Origin: Ichthyophis bannanicus
Lineage: Eukaryota > Chordata > Amphibia > Gymnophiona > Ichthyophiidae
DNA: 64,000 bases
NCBI GenBank assembly: GCA_033557465.1
Contig: CM066033.1
Coordinates: 593,060,438-593,124,437 of the forward strand
Direction of reading: 5' to 3'
The notes under the pieces were generated by a model. It made no database searches. It was not told the origin of the DNA and saw only the letters and a list, made by a program, of their open reading frames with translations. This document shows, in pieces, positions 10,431-22,837 of this stretch (positions within the stretch are counted from its first letter, which is position 1; the number at the start of each line of letters is the position of its first letter). Made by a program: the position numbers and the translations under genes.

Positions 10431-12069
10431 AAGTGTAACTTCCACTTCCCATGAAACACACTTTAAAAATGCCGTTACTGGTTTTATCTATTTTTATTAT
10501 TTATGACAGAGGTTTAAATACATATGTCAAACCATGCACTTACATTAACAGAACAGGAGCTCCTCTTCACACATACACACCATATTAAGCATTATGTTTG
10601 TACATATACTACAATGATTGTTTCCAAATACTTTCAAAAGCTTTACACCGTTTTCCACATAACGCATCAATCGACACTAGGCTAAAATAGTGCTTTGCAT
10701 TTGGCAGAGAGCAGTGCTTGGGGAAGTGCATTTACCATAACCATCCCATCTGTTCTAACTGTGCAACGAGGCCTGAACACTACAATAGCATCACCACAGG
10801 ATGTATATTTTTGAAGTTCAACTCGTGAAGATGAGTAGGGGTACACAGTACAGCTATCACGGTGACTCATAATTCATTCTGAAGCAAAGCTTGCCTTTTC
10901 TTGTCACTATTTTGAACTAGGGACACACCAAAGAAAAGCAGCTTGTCAGACGCTGATGCCATGACCCCAGCGAGAATTGGAAACTCTGTTCAGTTTCGCA
11001 TGAAGGAGATCATTTTACAAAGCTTTCGTTTACATGTAGAAAGAGGCTTTAATAAAATTGCTTGACCAGATCCATATGTAAGAAGTAGGCACATGGAAAG
11101 AACGCAAACCTTTATGTGATCTGCATGTAAGCATTCTTGGGGGCATAGCTTGGGCGGAACAGAGGCATCCCTACAATGTGCTCATGTATTTTATACAGGT
11201 ACACAAGTAGATGGTAATTTTATAAATTACCACAGTTAATGTAACATGTTTAGTGCATATTTCATGCCTATTTTATAAAGTCAAGTGCATTTGTACTTCA
11301 CTTTATAAAATCCTAATGTCAATAGTCAAAGATGCACATACATTTAAGGCACGACAATTTATACCAGACGTAGGGCTACAGTATGCACATAAATTATAGA
11401 ATTTTATAATTTATGCCCATAGGCTGTAGCCCTAAGCTCCACCCATGCTTTGCCCATCTCTGCCCTCATACATAACCACAATGCAAGTACATGACCAGAG
11501 GTTTGGAGAGTAGACCTAGTTGGGGGAACTTGTTGTTTGCAGCTTTGCTCTCATTACCTCTATGTGTTGCTTGCCGGGACTGGGAGGAGGTCGCCACAGG
11601 TCCCGCCCATCAGAACTGACCTCATTGGACAAGAGCTGCCACGGGCACACGACCAAAGGAACACACCCCTTCAGTGCCAATTTGGGCTGTGGCCCAGACT
11701 GAATGAGGAAGTATGCCTAGAGGTTGGAAGGGGCAGGTAAAAGCTAAAAAGAGTATTTCTTCTGCTGGGAGTGTTAATGCTCCAATGGATAAACATTTGG
11801 CTGTTGTGACCCCTGGGAAAGAGCCGCCTTGCTCAGCCTCTGGGAATGTGACTCTCTCTCCTCTCTCAAGTGCTTATTTGAGCCTAATTGAGCAAACTTC
11901 ACTTCCTTGTCCGGGGGAGCAGCAACCACTTAATGGGGAAGAGCCTTCCTCTCAGATATTTTAGGAAGGAGGAAGTGTAAGTACCCCTATATTAGAACCT
12001 GTTCAGTGGATTAATGGCTTGTTACCTTTCCCAGTGGTTATTTCAGCTATTTTGCCACCTCAGGAATTG
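10431..12069. other. TTL 3' flank or distal 3'UTR; no recognised gene
   Basis: About 1.6 kb without recognisable transposon. A minus-strand open stretch of 62 codons at 10682-10870 has ordinary amino-acid composition but no family I recognise. An AATAAA on the minus strand at 10493-10498 could be a poly(A) signal for a long TTL 3'UTR. That is a guess, since transposon fragments lie between it and the TTL stop codon. Confidence 0.3.
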
Positions 12070-12770
12070 GAAGCCTGGAACATATTAAAGGAATCATGAA
12101 GTCTGAAGACTACCAAGGTATTCTGGAGCAAAATGTGCTACCTAGTGTCATAAAGCTAGGTCTGGGTCAAAGGTCATGGGTCCTGCAGCAGGACACCACC
12201 ACAAAACATACATCCATAAGTACAAAAGAATGGTTAAAAGGGAAAAAATGGACTGTTTTAAACTGGCTAGTAATTTATTTTTATTTATTTATTTATTTAG
12301 CTGTATTTATATCCCGCTTTTCACCAGGTCAATGAGTCCTGATCTCAATCCAACTGAGAACCTTTGAAAAGAGCTGAAATCTACCATTGGTAAAAGGAAT
12401 CTTGGAAACATTCATGAGCTGGAACAAATCACAGTTGAAGAGTGGGAGAAACTACCTGCAGACAGATGTATGAAATTATAGATGGCTACAAGAAACGTCT
12501 GGAGGCTGTCATCACTGCCAAGGGTTGTGCAACCAAATATTAATGAAGGGTGCCATTAATCCTGTTCAGGTCATATTTTGTTTTTTTTGCTCAGAAATTA
12601 CTATGTCAAAAGTTGCACAGACATCTTTTTTCTTTTTTTTGTATACCTTTGAACATACTATTAAAATATTATGACATACAATTAATATATTTCCAATTAT
12701 TCCTCAAGATACTGTACAAAGCATACCTAAAATGCAAGGGTACCAATAATGTTGACCACAACATAAGCTC
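12070..12770 (+). pseudogene. Tc1/mariner transposase fragment
   Basis: Two blocks typical of Tc1-like DDE transposases are readable: RSWVLQQDTTTKHTS near 12160-12215 and SPDLNPTENL near 12335-12365, followed by (K)ELKSTIG. The first normally carries a catalytic Asp (QQDN). The 5' half of the gene is missing. The non-coding end 'ggtaccaataatgttgaccacaac' type sequence (about 12738) resembles the terminal region of Tc1 elements. A short L2 tail (12271-12330) is inserted between the two blocks. Confidence 0.82.
12271..12330 (-). repeat. Short L2 3'-tail insertion inside the Tc1 remnant
   Basis: A (TTTA)n run followed by 'gctgtatttatatcccgct' and 'ttcaccagg' interrupts the transposase frame. 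The same arrangement begins the minus-strand L2 copies at 19257 and 33201. This looks like an extremely 5'-truncated LINE or SINE insertion. Confidence 0.6.
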
Positions 12771-13780
12771 CTACTCTTGCTACAGAAGATCACGCCCTAC
12801 TTCTTAATTTGACATTTTGATGTTCTACCTCAGAAATGAGCATTGCTGCCAAATGAGCCAGTCTCGAGAAAGGCTGCAGACCAGTCCTGTTTTTCTGATA
12901 CCATTATTGGCACCAGCAATATTGATTTCTACTGTAGGAAGCAGGACTACAACTCTTTCCTCTTAAGGATTCCACATGCCGTAACCCTTCTGCAAAAACC
13001 TTGGTTGCAGCATTCTGCGGCACTAAGCTCAACCTAGATTAGGTTAGTAGGAAAAAAATCATGTTGAAAGACGTGGACAAAGATCACAGAAACACACTGA
13101 ACTAAGTAATATTCACTATATTTCAAGCGGGGGCCACTTTGTCAATAAAATTTCAGTGTGGGAGGGAAGAGCAGTTCTGGTCAAGAAGTGCCCTTCTGAT
13201 AATGCGGCTGGTGTAGCTCAGTTCTGTTGCCCTTCAAAAACAGATGAACCAGCAAGGTGGTGTCCAGCGGCTCATAAGACACACCTCTTGCTGGTCCTCT
13301 TGAGGGGGAGTTGGGGGGGGAACTTCCCTTTCTGCTGCTTGTGATCTTATTATCAGGGCTTCAGCTCAGTCACTGTAGCCTCCATAGCTCCAGCCATACA
13401 ACTCTGCCTCCGATTCCCGGTACAACTCACAAAGTTACAGATGCTCTAGCCAGTTTAATCTCCTACGTACTGCATGCCCTGCTCTTCAAACCAGATCCAC
13501 ACACGTCGGGCTTTGGGTGTCAGTGGACAATATTTGCCCTGTCAGCTTCAATTCTAGGCTGGAAATGATTTTTGGCTATTACTATTTTATGCCACTTTTC
13601 CTCTCTAAAAAAATTGACCGTGTGTAAAGAACGGTTAAATTGCCAAGATTTCTGCATTTAGGGCCTCTCTGCATTTGGCCTGCGAGGATCCTATCTTCAC
13701 AGACTGGGGAGGCTGAGCTGTGGCCAGATTCTGTAGCAGATGACAGTTCCATGGGGCTGAGAAAACCAAATTGGTTGGAT
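12771..13780. other. Unassigned sequence downstream of TTL
   Basis: About 1 kb with no gene or repeat I can name. There is a short G-run near 13310. ATTAAA occurs on the minus strand near 13453. Confidence 0.3.
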
Positions 13781-14275
13781 GACTTCTCATCATGAAGGAA
13801 ACAAACCTTTCCTTTATAAAACGTATATGGAAGTCTCTGGCGAGACCTCATTTGGTGTACTGTGTGCAATTCTGGAGATCACATTATCAAACGAATATAA
13901 ATAGAATGGAGTCTGTGCAGAGGGCGGCTACCAGAATGATCAATGGTCTTGATCATAATATCTCCATGGCCTAAATGCACAGGAGGCAAGCCTCTCTCTA
14001 CTGAAAGAAAACTCTGCAACGAGGGCACATAGGATGAAGGTAAAAGGGGATACACTCAGGAGTAATTTGAAGAAATATTTCTTTATGGCAATAGTGGTAG
14101 GTCCATGAAATCATCTCCCAGGGGAGCTGTAGAGACTGTATCAGAATTCAAGAAAGCATGGGACAAACACAAAAGATCTCTAAGGACAGAAAAGGAACTC
14201 TAATACTTAGTAGTTGGTATGGAGGGGCAGAGTGGATAGGCCATTTGGTCTTCATCTGCTGTCATCTTTCTATGA
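13781..14275 (+). pseudogene. CR1 LINE 3'-end fragment
   Basis: Encodes the C-terminal ORF2 block WKSLARPHLVYCVQFWRSHY, cut to its recognisable part ARPHLVYCVQFWRSH. An untranslated end follows, with '...aagcatgggacaaacacaaaa' type sequence and 'gtcatctttctatga'. It is the same subfamily as CR1-beta (48290-48816). Several indels break the frame. Confidence 0.8.
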
Positions 14276-14931
14276 ACCCACTTAGTGCACCGAGTGTGGC
14301 ATCCTTTGCACATCACTGCTGAAGGTAATATGAGAAAAAGCAAACTTTAAGAAAAATAAAAAATGGAACCCTTATAAAGTGCAATATCCCATAGAAAGCA
14401 GAAGAACGTCCATGTACCGTTTACTAGACTAAATGGTGGACAAATAAAAAGAGGTACTTATGAGGAGTCTACCTAAGGCACTGAAAAGTAACATGTGTGG
14501 AACAAGTCTCCTTGTGACCTGCTACACAGCATAAAGAGAATACAGGCCTCTTTCATCACGAGATCCTCTGGAATAGTGGTGGGACTGCAGTCCTTTTCAT
14601 AAATACAGCATTTTTATCCAGACATGATAGCAGAGCAAAATGATTGTATCCTTAGGGTTTTTTTCCCTCCTCAACAGCATCTTGCCACCTTTCTCCTTTA
14701 GGCATTTTGCCTTCCCACATGCCAAAATCAGAAATAGTTGCATCAAAAGTGAAGTCAGGCTTAAAAACTCCTACACAGGTTGTGTCGGAATACAAACTTT
14801 GGTTCACCACCAGAAATCCTTGATTTTGTTAAAAAAATGTGTGTGAGAATTTCTAAAGACAGTTATCCACTCTTGGCATGATTGAACTTCACTTTCACAC
14901 CAGCAGGCGGTGACGTCTTCTTCCCAGCATG
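14276..14931 (-). other. Likely TTL 3'UTR, proximal part
   Basis: Directly follows the TTL stop codon on the minus strand and has no recognisable repeat. No AATAAA is present on the minus strand here, so any poly(A) site must lie further left or use a variant signal. Called by position only. Confidence 0.4.
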
Positions 14932-15046
14932 TTACAGCTTGATGAAGATGGATTCCAGATTCTCTTTTTGCATTGTATCATTGAGGGGAAAGAGACCGGA
15001 AATGGCTGCGTCCACTATACCTTGGCAAAGCTCTGCATAAAGTTTC
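14932..15046 (-). CDS. TTL: Tubulin-tyrosine ligase, last coding exon
   Basis: TTL re-adds the C-terminal tyrosine to detyrosinated alpha-tubulin in the cytoplasm, using ATP. This exon completes a split Gln codon and then encodes 37 residues, from [16 protein letters not shown] to SIFIKL, followed by TAA at 14932-14934. [12 protein letters not shown] and the terminal FIKL are hallmarks of the vertebrate TTL C-terminus. The acceptor is a strong pyrimidine tract ending ctcttccacag, with the exon starting GAAACTTTATG. The incoming phase (one base, G) fits the exon at 54188-54331, which ends in CA. No frame damage is visible. Earlier exons must lie beyond 54331; I did not find them in the window. 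Confidence 0.93.
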
Positions 15047-15149
15047 CTGTGGAAGAGAAAAAAAAAGAGAGGCACAGATGATAAATAGTGACCGGTGGTA
15101 TCCAGAGAGTGGTGACTTTCAGCACGCTCTCCGGATAGCTCATGCCTTT

Positions 15150-15330
15150 CTCTGGAGTCGCTCAGGGTGAGTTACATTCAGGCACGGTAAGTATTCTCAT
15201 ATCCCTTGGAGGGCTTATAATCTACGTTAGTACTTGAGGAAATAGAGGTTAAGTGCCTTGCCCAAGATCACAAGGGGCAGTAGTGGGATTTGAAGCCCGA
15301 CTTCCCTGGCTCTGTCTGCTCCTCCTCAAA
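15150..15330 (+). repeat. MIR/CORE-like SINE fragment
   Basis: Contains 'gaggttaagtgccttgccc', 'aagatcacaaggggcagtag' and 'tgggatttgaagcccgactt', in the order and spacing of the core region of MIR-type SINEs. It lies in the last TTL intron. Confidence 0.65.
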
Positions 15331-17526
15331 ATCACCACTATCCAGATAAGCTCCCGGTCTGCCCAGCACAAATCTGGAAGTGAAGGGGTGCTCTGTAGTG
15401 ATATCTGGATTGTTGGTACCACTGAACATCACGATCAGCAGGGTTTGTGCTGCTATCTGGATAAGCCCTGCTGAAAACTGGCCCAATAATGGTACTGTAT
15501 ATCTTCAACTAGCATTAGAAAAAAAAAACACATACAGTCCTTAGACTGTTATCAGTACTATTCTGATTATTTCCTTACTCTCTGCTCCCCACTGTACTCC
15601 AAATGGTTATAGAACAAATCTACTTTCATCTTTTTTTGCTAATTCTCTTTTCGCTGTGCTTTCAGTGATAATGCTTGAACAAAGAAAGCCTAAATTTAGC
15701 GGACTGGTTCATTTTGCAGTTGATACTCTGTATGCCCCTCCTCCCATTCTCCATCAGCCGCCCCTTGCCAGTTGGTGAGGACACATTGCCCAATGCCAAT
15801 CAAAACAATTATTTTCCCACTCTTTGACCTTCCAAAGCTCAGTCCATATTTAGGACTTTTTCTGATCCCTGCACTGTCTTGGCATAGGCTTCTATGAGAC
15901 AACTGTTCAGTTCCAGGCTGCCACCTCCTTCATTCACCTAAAATTTCAGCTTTTTACCCCGGTTTATCCTAATCCCTAGACTGTTGCATTTCTTCCATCT
16001 TTTCTAAACAGATAAAATTGTAATTTATAATTATAAAGACCCTTTGGATAAAAAAAATTCCTCAAGATATTAGAAAATAATTCTAAATAAAAAAAAATCT
16101 AATACATAAAAGAGTGGTATCCATAGCTGCTACTATACAACAATGAGCAGCTTGACTGAAAATCTAATAAAGTTTAGGTCAACTATCCAGAGGGTCGCCA
16201 GGGGATGACATCAACTCAATGGCTCTTAACAACAACATAGTGCCAATTAACAAAAAACACATATTTGCCTGGATTGGAGGAGAAGACCCTCCTCCCTTCA
16301 CCATCTAAGAGACCCTATTATAAGAAAGTATAATAATATTTGAATTTAACTGATTAAAGGCTCATGGTACAAAACTGCTGTGGGAAGGCCTACCTCACTC
16401 CCCATTCATCCCCAAGGAGCCAGGGGAGTCCTGCCTTGCTTTCTGTGAAGTCCGTACTTTTCTTACTCCAGACAACCAAGAACTAAGTACAACAAACCAT
16501 TTTATAATTTACTATTATATATTTGAGGCATGAAATTACACATATAAACTGTTTGCTTATTAAATAAAAATCCAAATAGAATGGGTTAAACCTTGCTGCA
16601 TGTAGTTTCATAAACACAAACATGCTCATGTTTGATAGTAAATGTAGCATTATCAAATTTATGCAATCTTTCAGAACTCGCTTCTCGACATCCATAAAAA
16701 CCCCAAAATATAAAAGACAGCACAGTTCTACACAGAATACTGCAGGTGTGTGTGTCAGCCATGTGCTGGTAAAAACAGCAAGTGAGTATCCTAGAAACTG
16801 AAGGGCTGTTCCCACTGGGAGTGCTAAACATCCATAAGAACCCGTCCTAGAAAGCAGTAGAGAGGAAGAAAGGAGCTTTGGATAAACTAGTCAGAAGACA
16901 GCAGCAGGGGTCTATAAGAACACAAAGATTCATAAAAAACACATAGCAAATAATAAAACTGTCATGACAGACATAAAATACTTAAAAGCAATCACGCATT
17001 AATGATACATATAAAAAAAATAGATAAACACAAAACATATGAATAAAAAATAAAATAGACCAAATGGACCTCAAATCAAAAATGCTTATTTAAAAGCAAT
17101 ATAATAATAAAAAACTGGGTATTAATATTATGGAAACACAGGGGTCCTTCAATAAACTTACAAGTATTTGAGGCTGTGGTCTATATCTGCTCTTTTTGGT
17201 TTTGTTATGCAAAGGTACTATTATAACCAGTGATGTAGTTAAAAGCAGCCAAAACACATCTATTTATGTTTATTTTACAAACACTAGGAACTTTGTTTTT
17301 TTTTTTTTACAAAATACTAGTGAAAGTGGCTGAAAATGTGCCCGTGCTCTGCCCCCAACTCCAGCCATGTGTGTGCCCACAGAAAGTGTATGGGCCATGA
17401 AACAAGGTGCACACTTTTGCACTAGGGTTGCCAACTTTTTGAAAGAGAAAAACCCGCCACCTGTGGCTAGTCATTCTCCGCCCATACCTGCCCTCCTGTC
17501 CCGCCCCGCCCCCCCTTGCTTCCCTG
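15331..17526. other. TTL last intron, unassigned AT-rich sequence
   Basis: No gene recognised. A 110-codon open stretch on the minus strand (16483-16815) is hydrophobic but resembles nothing I know and has no splice or promoter context. An A-rich stretch lies at 16930-17120 and a poly(T) run near 17296. GC-rich sequence at 17340-17526 precedes DIRS G. Confidence 0.35.
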
Positions 17527-18788
17527 TGTTAGACTTCAGGCCTACCTGAGACAGGCGAAGCAGATACTGCAGCACTAGCTGAACAGAGCAGAAGGGGTTG
17601 ATCCACTTCTCCGCGCACCAGATGGAGAACCTCTCATTTGAAGGTGTACGCCTGGCACGTGGAAGTCTTATGGAAGGCCAGAAGCACCGCCTCCACCTTG
17701 GTAGAGAGGTTAAAGGGAGTCAGGGCTACCCATTCAGCAGCCAGGCCATGAGTGTCAGGGACCACAGGATGGGGTGTAGGAGAGAGCGCTTTTCCTGTGT
17801 GAATAGGCTTGGATCACACCCCAGGGAAAATGGGGGAGCCATGAACATGTAGAGAAGCAGGGGAACCCATGGCTGTCTGGCCCACTGTGGAGCTACCAGG
17901 AGCACTGTGGCCCAGTCATGCTGGACCTTGAAGAGGGTCTTGGCGATCAGGGGTGTGGGCGGGAAGGCATAGAGGAGGCCCTCCGCCCATGAGATCAAGA
18001 ATGCATTTGCTTCCAACCTAACAGGGTGGACTGCCGGGAACAGAAGCAGGGCAGCTGGGCACTGGCTGGGCTGGCAAAGATATCCATCCATGGGAGCCCC
18101 CAGTGCCAGAATAGCTAGTTGGCTACCCCTGGGTCCAACTTCCACTTGTGCGGCTGGAGGACCCGGCTGAGCCAGTCCGCCAGGGCTTTGTCTTGTCTTG
18201 GGAGGTATACTGCCCACAGGAACATCCTGGTGTTGCTGGCATAAAAGCAGATGCTCACCACTTCCTGGAAAAGCATGGACAACCCCATGCCTCCTTGTTT
18301 GTTGATGTAAAACATCACCACCTGATTGGTGGTCTGGACCTGTACCACTTGGTCTCGCAGGTGGTGGGGAAAAGCCCGGAGGGCTAAGACCACAGCACGG
18401 AGATTCAGGAGGTTGATTTGCTGGAGGCTCTTCGCTGGCGACCAACTGCCCTGAGTGCAGAGGTCATCACAATGTGCCCCCCACCACAGTTTGGGGGCGT
18501 CCCATCATGAGGATCCTCTGAGGTGAGGACCTTCTGAGGTGCGGGGGTCTGTAAAGGCATCCCTGCCAGTAGGTGTGGGAGGTGTTGCCACCAGTCTAGA
18601 GAGTCGGCTAGGGGACACGCAGGTGCCCTGTGGCCTGGGACCACCGAGAGTGGAGGACCCATTGGGCCATCTGCATCCACAACCAAGTGTCTGGGGTGAC
18701 GTACACCATTGACACCAGGTGTCCCAGTAGTTGGAGTATGTGGCAGGCTGACACTGCACGATGGCGCTAGATGCCCTCTGTGAGCGCT
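17527..18788 (-). pseudogene. DIRS G RNase H, linker and start of YR
   Basis: RNase H shows VQTTNQVVMFYINKQGGMG (18115-18393), where the usual catalytic Asp of TDNQ is Asn. The linker has LLYAFPPTPLIAKTLFK and VLLVAPQWARQPW, and its frame ends LTLMAWLLNG followed by a stop near 17726. That end is shared with DIRS E (SLTAWLLNGRG). YR sequence is only just entered at 17527-17640. The frame is broken several times. Confidence 0.78.
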
Positions 18789-19256
18789 CATAAGAACATA
18801 AGATATGGCATACTGGGTCATACCAAGGTCCATCAAGCCCAGTGTCCTGTTTCCAACAGTGGCCAATCTAGGTCACAAGTACCTCGCAGTTTCTCCAAAT
18901 GACACAGGTTCCACAATGCTTGTATTGGGGCAAGCAGTGGATATTCTGGGTCCACTTTAATAATGATTTATGGACCTTTCCTCCAGGAACTTGTCTAAAC
19001 CTTTTTAAAACCCGGCTACATTAACAGCTTTTACTACATCCTCCGGTAGCAAATTCCAGAGTTTGATTACACGTTGAGTGAAAAAAATATTTTCTCTTAT
19101 TAGTCTTAAATAGGGTACCCTGTAGCTTCATTGCATGCCCCCTAGTCTTTCTAGATTTTGATGGCATAAACCATTGATCTACGTTTACCCGTTCCACTCC
19201 ATTCATTAATTTATAGACCTCCATTATATCTCTTCCAGCCGTCTCTTTTCAAGGTT

Positions 19257-22200
19257 TATTTTTATTTATTTATTTATTTTATTGTTTTTCTATACCGCAC
19301 TATTTTTCACCAGCGCGGTTCACAAGTAACAAAGGTTGAACAATGTAGAACAGTCTAACATTGAACTTACAATAAACAGGGAAATCAAACATGGTGAACA
19401 GGTGAACTATGTACACTATTTACAGATTAGTATAAGGGTGACACGGGATATTTGGCAATATGTACGAGATACAGTTACGTACATCTACAAATCTGTATTG
19501 TTTATTGGGGGTTGTTGGGGGCAAGGTTGTCGGGGGTTTAGGTGCCCTGATGGTAGTGCGAGAGAAGTTACTCTGGGAGAGCTGCTATGGGTGGGGGTAG
19601 GGAGGGCTAGGTGATGTTGTCAAAACTGGTGTGGGAGGAGAGGTGATGTTTGGGGGAGGGTTGAGGCTAGGTGATGATGTCAGAGTTGGAGAAGTGTTGC
19701 AGGAAGAGGTGATGTTTGAGTGCCTTCCTGAACTGGGGGAGGTTGGTTATGGCGCGGAGGTCTGGTGGGAGAGCGTTCCAGCGAGCTGGTGCATAAAGTG
19801 CAAAGGCACGCTTTCTCGTAGTCTTGGAGCATTTGATGATGGCTTTTGGAAGAAGTATGGTGTTGCAGGCTATTGATCTCATTGATCTGTTGAGGGGGGT
19901 GGGGTGTACAAGGTCTGATAGGGAGGTAGCTGTGCTTCTGTTGATTGCCTTGAATGTCATTGTTAGGACCTTGAAGTTGATCCTACAGTGGACAGGGAGC
20001 CAGTGCAGATATTTTAGGATGGGGGTGATATGGTCTTTTCTTGATGCTCCGTAGAGTGTCCTGGCTGCAGCGTTCATCGCGAGCTGCAAGGGGTTTATTG
20101 AGCTCATTGAGAGGCCGAGCAGGATGGAGGTTGGCGTAATCAAAATGAGGCATAATTAGGGCCTGAAAGACTGTTCGGAAGTCATTCGGCTCTAGAATCG
20201 ATTTTATGTGGCGTAGAGTCCTAATTTTATGGTAAATTGCCCTTACGGTATTGCCTATCTGGGCTTGCATGTCAAGACGCTGGTCGAGTGTTACGCCCAG
20301 GTATCGAATCGTCGTCTTGGAAATGAGTTCTGCGTTGCGGACCTTGAGTGATGAGGGTGGGGTGAAAGATTGATCTCTGCTGATGAAGAGAACCTCTGTC
20401 TTCTTGAAGTTTATTTTGAATTCTTGAGCTTGTAACCAGTCTGTGATGGCGTCGAAGCATGTTGAAAGCTGGGATAGGTCTGATCGAATTGTAGATATTG
20501 GGGTGAACATTAGGACATCATCAGCATATACTAGGCAGTTAATGTTGAATGACCAGATGAGGTTGCAGATGGGTTGCATATAGATATTGAATAATAGGGC
20601 TGAGAGTGACGATCCTTGTGGAACCCCTTTCTCTTGTGGGAATGGAGCGGACATGGATGAGCTGGAGCGAACATGTTGCCATCTGTCGTTGAGATATGAA
20701 GCACACCAGGCGAGTGCACTCCCGTTGATGCCCTTCTCTGAAAGGCGGGAAAGGAGTGGCTTGTGGCTGACTGAGTCAAAGGCTGCTGTGATGTCGAGGA
20801 AGATGAGAGCAAAGCCTTGTCTAGTATTGTCAAGCCCAGTGGTTAGGGTGTTAAATAAGGTTGTCAGCAAGGTTTCCACTCCATGTGACTCCCTGAACCC
20901 GTGCTGGCAATGGTCACGGGGTGCGTTTGTTTCAATATGATGAGTCAGCTGCTGTTGGACTATTTTTTCCATAATTTTGGCTAGGAGAGGGATGCTGGAT
21001 ATTGGCCTGTAAGAGTCCATCTTAGCGGAGTCAAGCTTACTGTTTTTCAGCAACGGTCTTATTGATGTCTGCTTTAGGTTCCGAGGGAAGGTTCCAGAAA
21101 GGAGTGAGGTGCTTATCATCTTGGACAAAAAAGGAATAAGTTCGGTCCGTAGGGCTTTTATCCAGTGTGCGGGGCAAGGATCGTTTGGTGCTGTGGTGGA
21201 ATTTATAGTCGTGATGATGTCTTGGATATCCTTTACAGTTGGGGGGAGAAGGAAGTGATAGTATGTTGGGTATCTACTGGAATCGGTGGGGGGGGGATGA
21301 AGTGAGAGGTAAGGAGGATCGGTCAGGGGTTTGAGATCTTGAGGGTTGGTCAGGGGTTTGAGATCTTGAGGGAGTGGTAGATTGGTTTGTTTTGGCTCGT
21401 AGATAATCTGCATATTCCTGTGGGTCTGGGAGCTTAGATTGGCTGGGGGAAGGTTCCATTGCCAGTGTTTTTATGAGATTGAAGAGCTCATGTGGTTTGT
21501 TTATGGATCGTTGTAAGATCTCTGCGTGGTACTGCTTCATTCTTGTGGACACAGAAGTTCTGTGGGCATCTAGATGGGTGGTGTAGGCGTCGTGGTTTTC
21601 GGTTGTCCTTGATCGGCGCCAACGTCTTTCAAGCTGCCTAAGTTGACGGAGGGAAGCCGTTAGATCAGGTGAATACCAGGGTGCCTTCTTCCTTTTGCCA
21701 GACGTTTTGTTGCTGGAGGGGGCCTTGATTACAGCATTGAGACTCTTGTTCCATAAGGATAGCATGTCTTCCAGGTTTTGTTCTGGTGGTTCCCAAGAGA
21801 GGCTGAGCTCTCTCAAGGATCTCTTCTTTGTTAAAAGGGCGGTAACGTTTGGAAGTTGAAGTAGGCGGTACGATTGCAGTAGGGGGGTTATTGGGCATGG
21901 AGTGAGAGGGCATTGAGAATCTGATTAGACTGTGATCAGATCATGGCACTGAGCTTAGTGAGAGATCGATCTTGTGTGAGGGGTGGGTGGCTGCTTGTGG
22001 TGCGAATATAAGGTCAAGCATGTTTCCCTTGATGTGGGTGGAGAAATCGACCAGTTGGGTGTAGCCTAGTGCTTTGAGGGCGTCGAGGAAGGCCTCGGAT
22101 TGGGTGTCTTGAAGGGCAGGGAGGTTAAAATCACCCAGTACCCAGTTTGCAGTACGTGATTTGCTGGGGTTGCTAGCAAGGTCAAAGATTGGGGAAAGGT

Positions 22201-22367
22201 CCTCTGGTGATGGGGACGGTGTTCTGTATATCAAGTTAATGGTGCATTGTTTATTTGCTATGGAGATGTAGTCGAGGTGAGGGGTGCTATTGGAGGTGAT
22301 TAACTGAAACTGAAGGTTGTCTTTGGTCAGGATAAGTGTTCCTCCACCCTTTCGGTCGGTCCTGTAA
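19257..22367 (-). mobile_element. L2-clade LINE with 7-bp target duplication
   Basis: The 3' end is a (TTTA)n run on the plus strand at 19257-19280, so the poly-tail is (TAAA)n in the element's sense. CAAGGTT flanks it on both sides (19250-19256 and 22368-22374) and is single in intact CR1 copies at this place. About 3.1 kb long, it contains part of the endonuclease and the whole RT. Confidence 0.9.
19667..22300 (-). pseudogene. L2 ORF2: endonuclease-reverse transcriptase, frameshifted
   Basis: This is the target-primed retrotransposition enzyme. A partial apurinic-type endonuclease is at 21941-22234 (MIYRTPSPSPEDL, VLGDFNLPALQDT). RT is in a long frame at 19983-21413, with YRPISSIPLLAKIMEKIV, FLDITAAFDSVSHKPLL, GVPQGSSLSALLFNIYM and the catalytic VYADDVLMF. 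The C-terminal domain continues in another frame (19667-20143), ending RWNALPPDLRAITNLPQF. There are at least two frameshifts. The YADD motif is intact. Confidence 0.85.
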
Positions 22368-22837
22368 CAAGGTTGAAGAGCCCCAACCTTTTTAGCCTCT
22401 CTTCATAGGGGTATCCTTCCATTCCCTTTACCATTTTAGTGGCTCTTCTTTGTACCTTTTCTAATAATGCTATATCCTTTTTAAGATATAGCGACCAGAA
22501 TTGCACACAATATTCAATGTGCGGTTGCACCATGGAACGACACAGAGGCATTATAATATCCTTTGTTTTAGTCTCCATTCCTTTCCTTATGATACCTAGC
22601 ATTCTATTTGCTCTCTTGGCCGCCGCTGCACACTGGGCAGAGGGTTTTAACATGTTATCCATGATGATGCCTAAATCATTTTCCTGGATGGTGGTTCCTA
22701 ATGTGGAACCTTGCATCGTGCAACCATAGTTTGGGGTTTTCTTTCCTAGGTGCACTTGTCCACATTAAATTTCATCTGTCATTTGGATACCTGGTCTTCC
22801 AATTTATCAAAATCCTCTTGCAATTTTCCACAATCCA

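Larger units (their letters stand above)
18789..22837 (-). mobile_element. CR1 LINE inserted in DIRS G, itself split by an L2
   Basis: A 5'-truncated CR1. The 3' part (18789-19256) starts with 'cataagaacataag', the reverse complement of the common CR1 end. The upstream part (22368-22837) encodes LGKKTPNYGCTMQGSTLGTT, then LEYC-type (IEYCVQFWS) and ATKMVKGMEG blocks of ORF2. Joining the parts restores the run RLGLFNLEKRRL-like to VYKLMNGVERVN. It is the same subfamily as CR1-gamma (45970-47953). Confidence 0.88.

Noticed and set aside
10682..10870. Possible small exon or gene on the minus strand
   Set aside because: Ordinary composition but no recognised family and no clear splice sites. Kept only as a note under the 3' flank.
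16483..16815. 110-codon hydrophobic minus-strand frame in the TTL intron
   Set aside because: No homology recognised, no promoter or splice context, and AT-rich intronic sequence can give such frames by chance.
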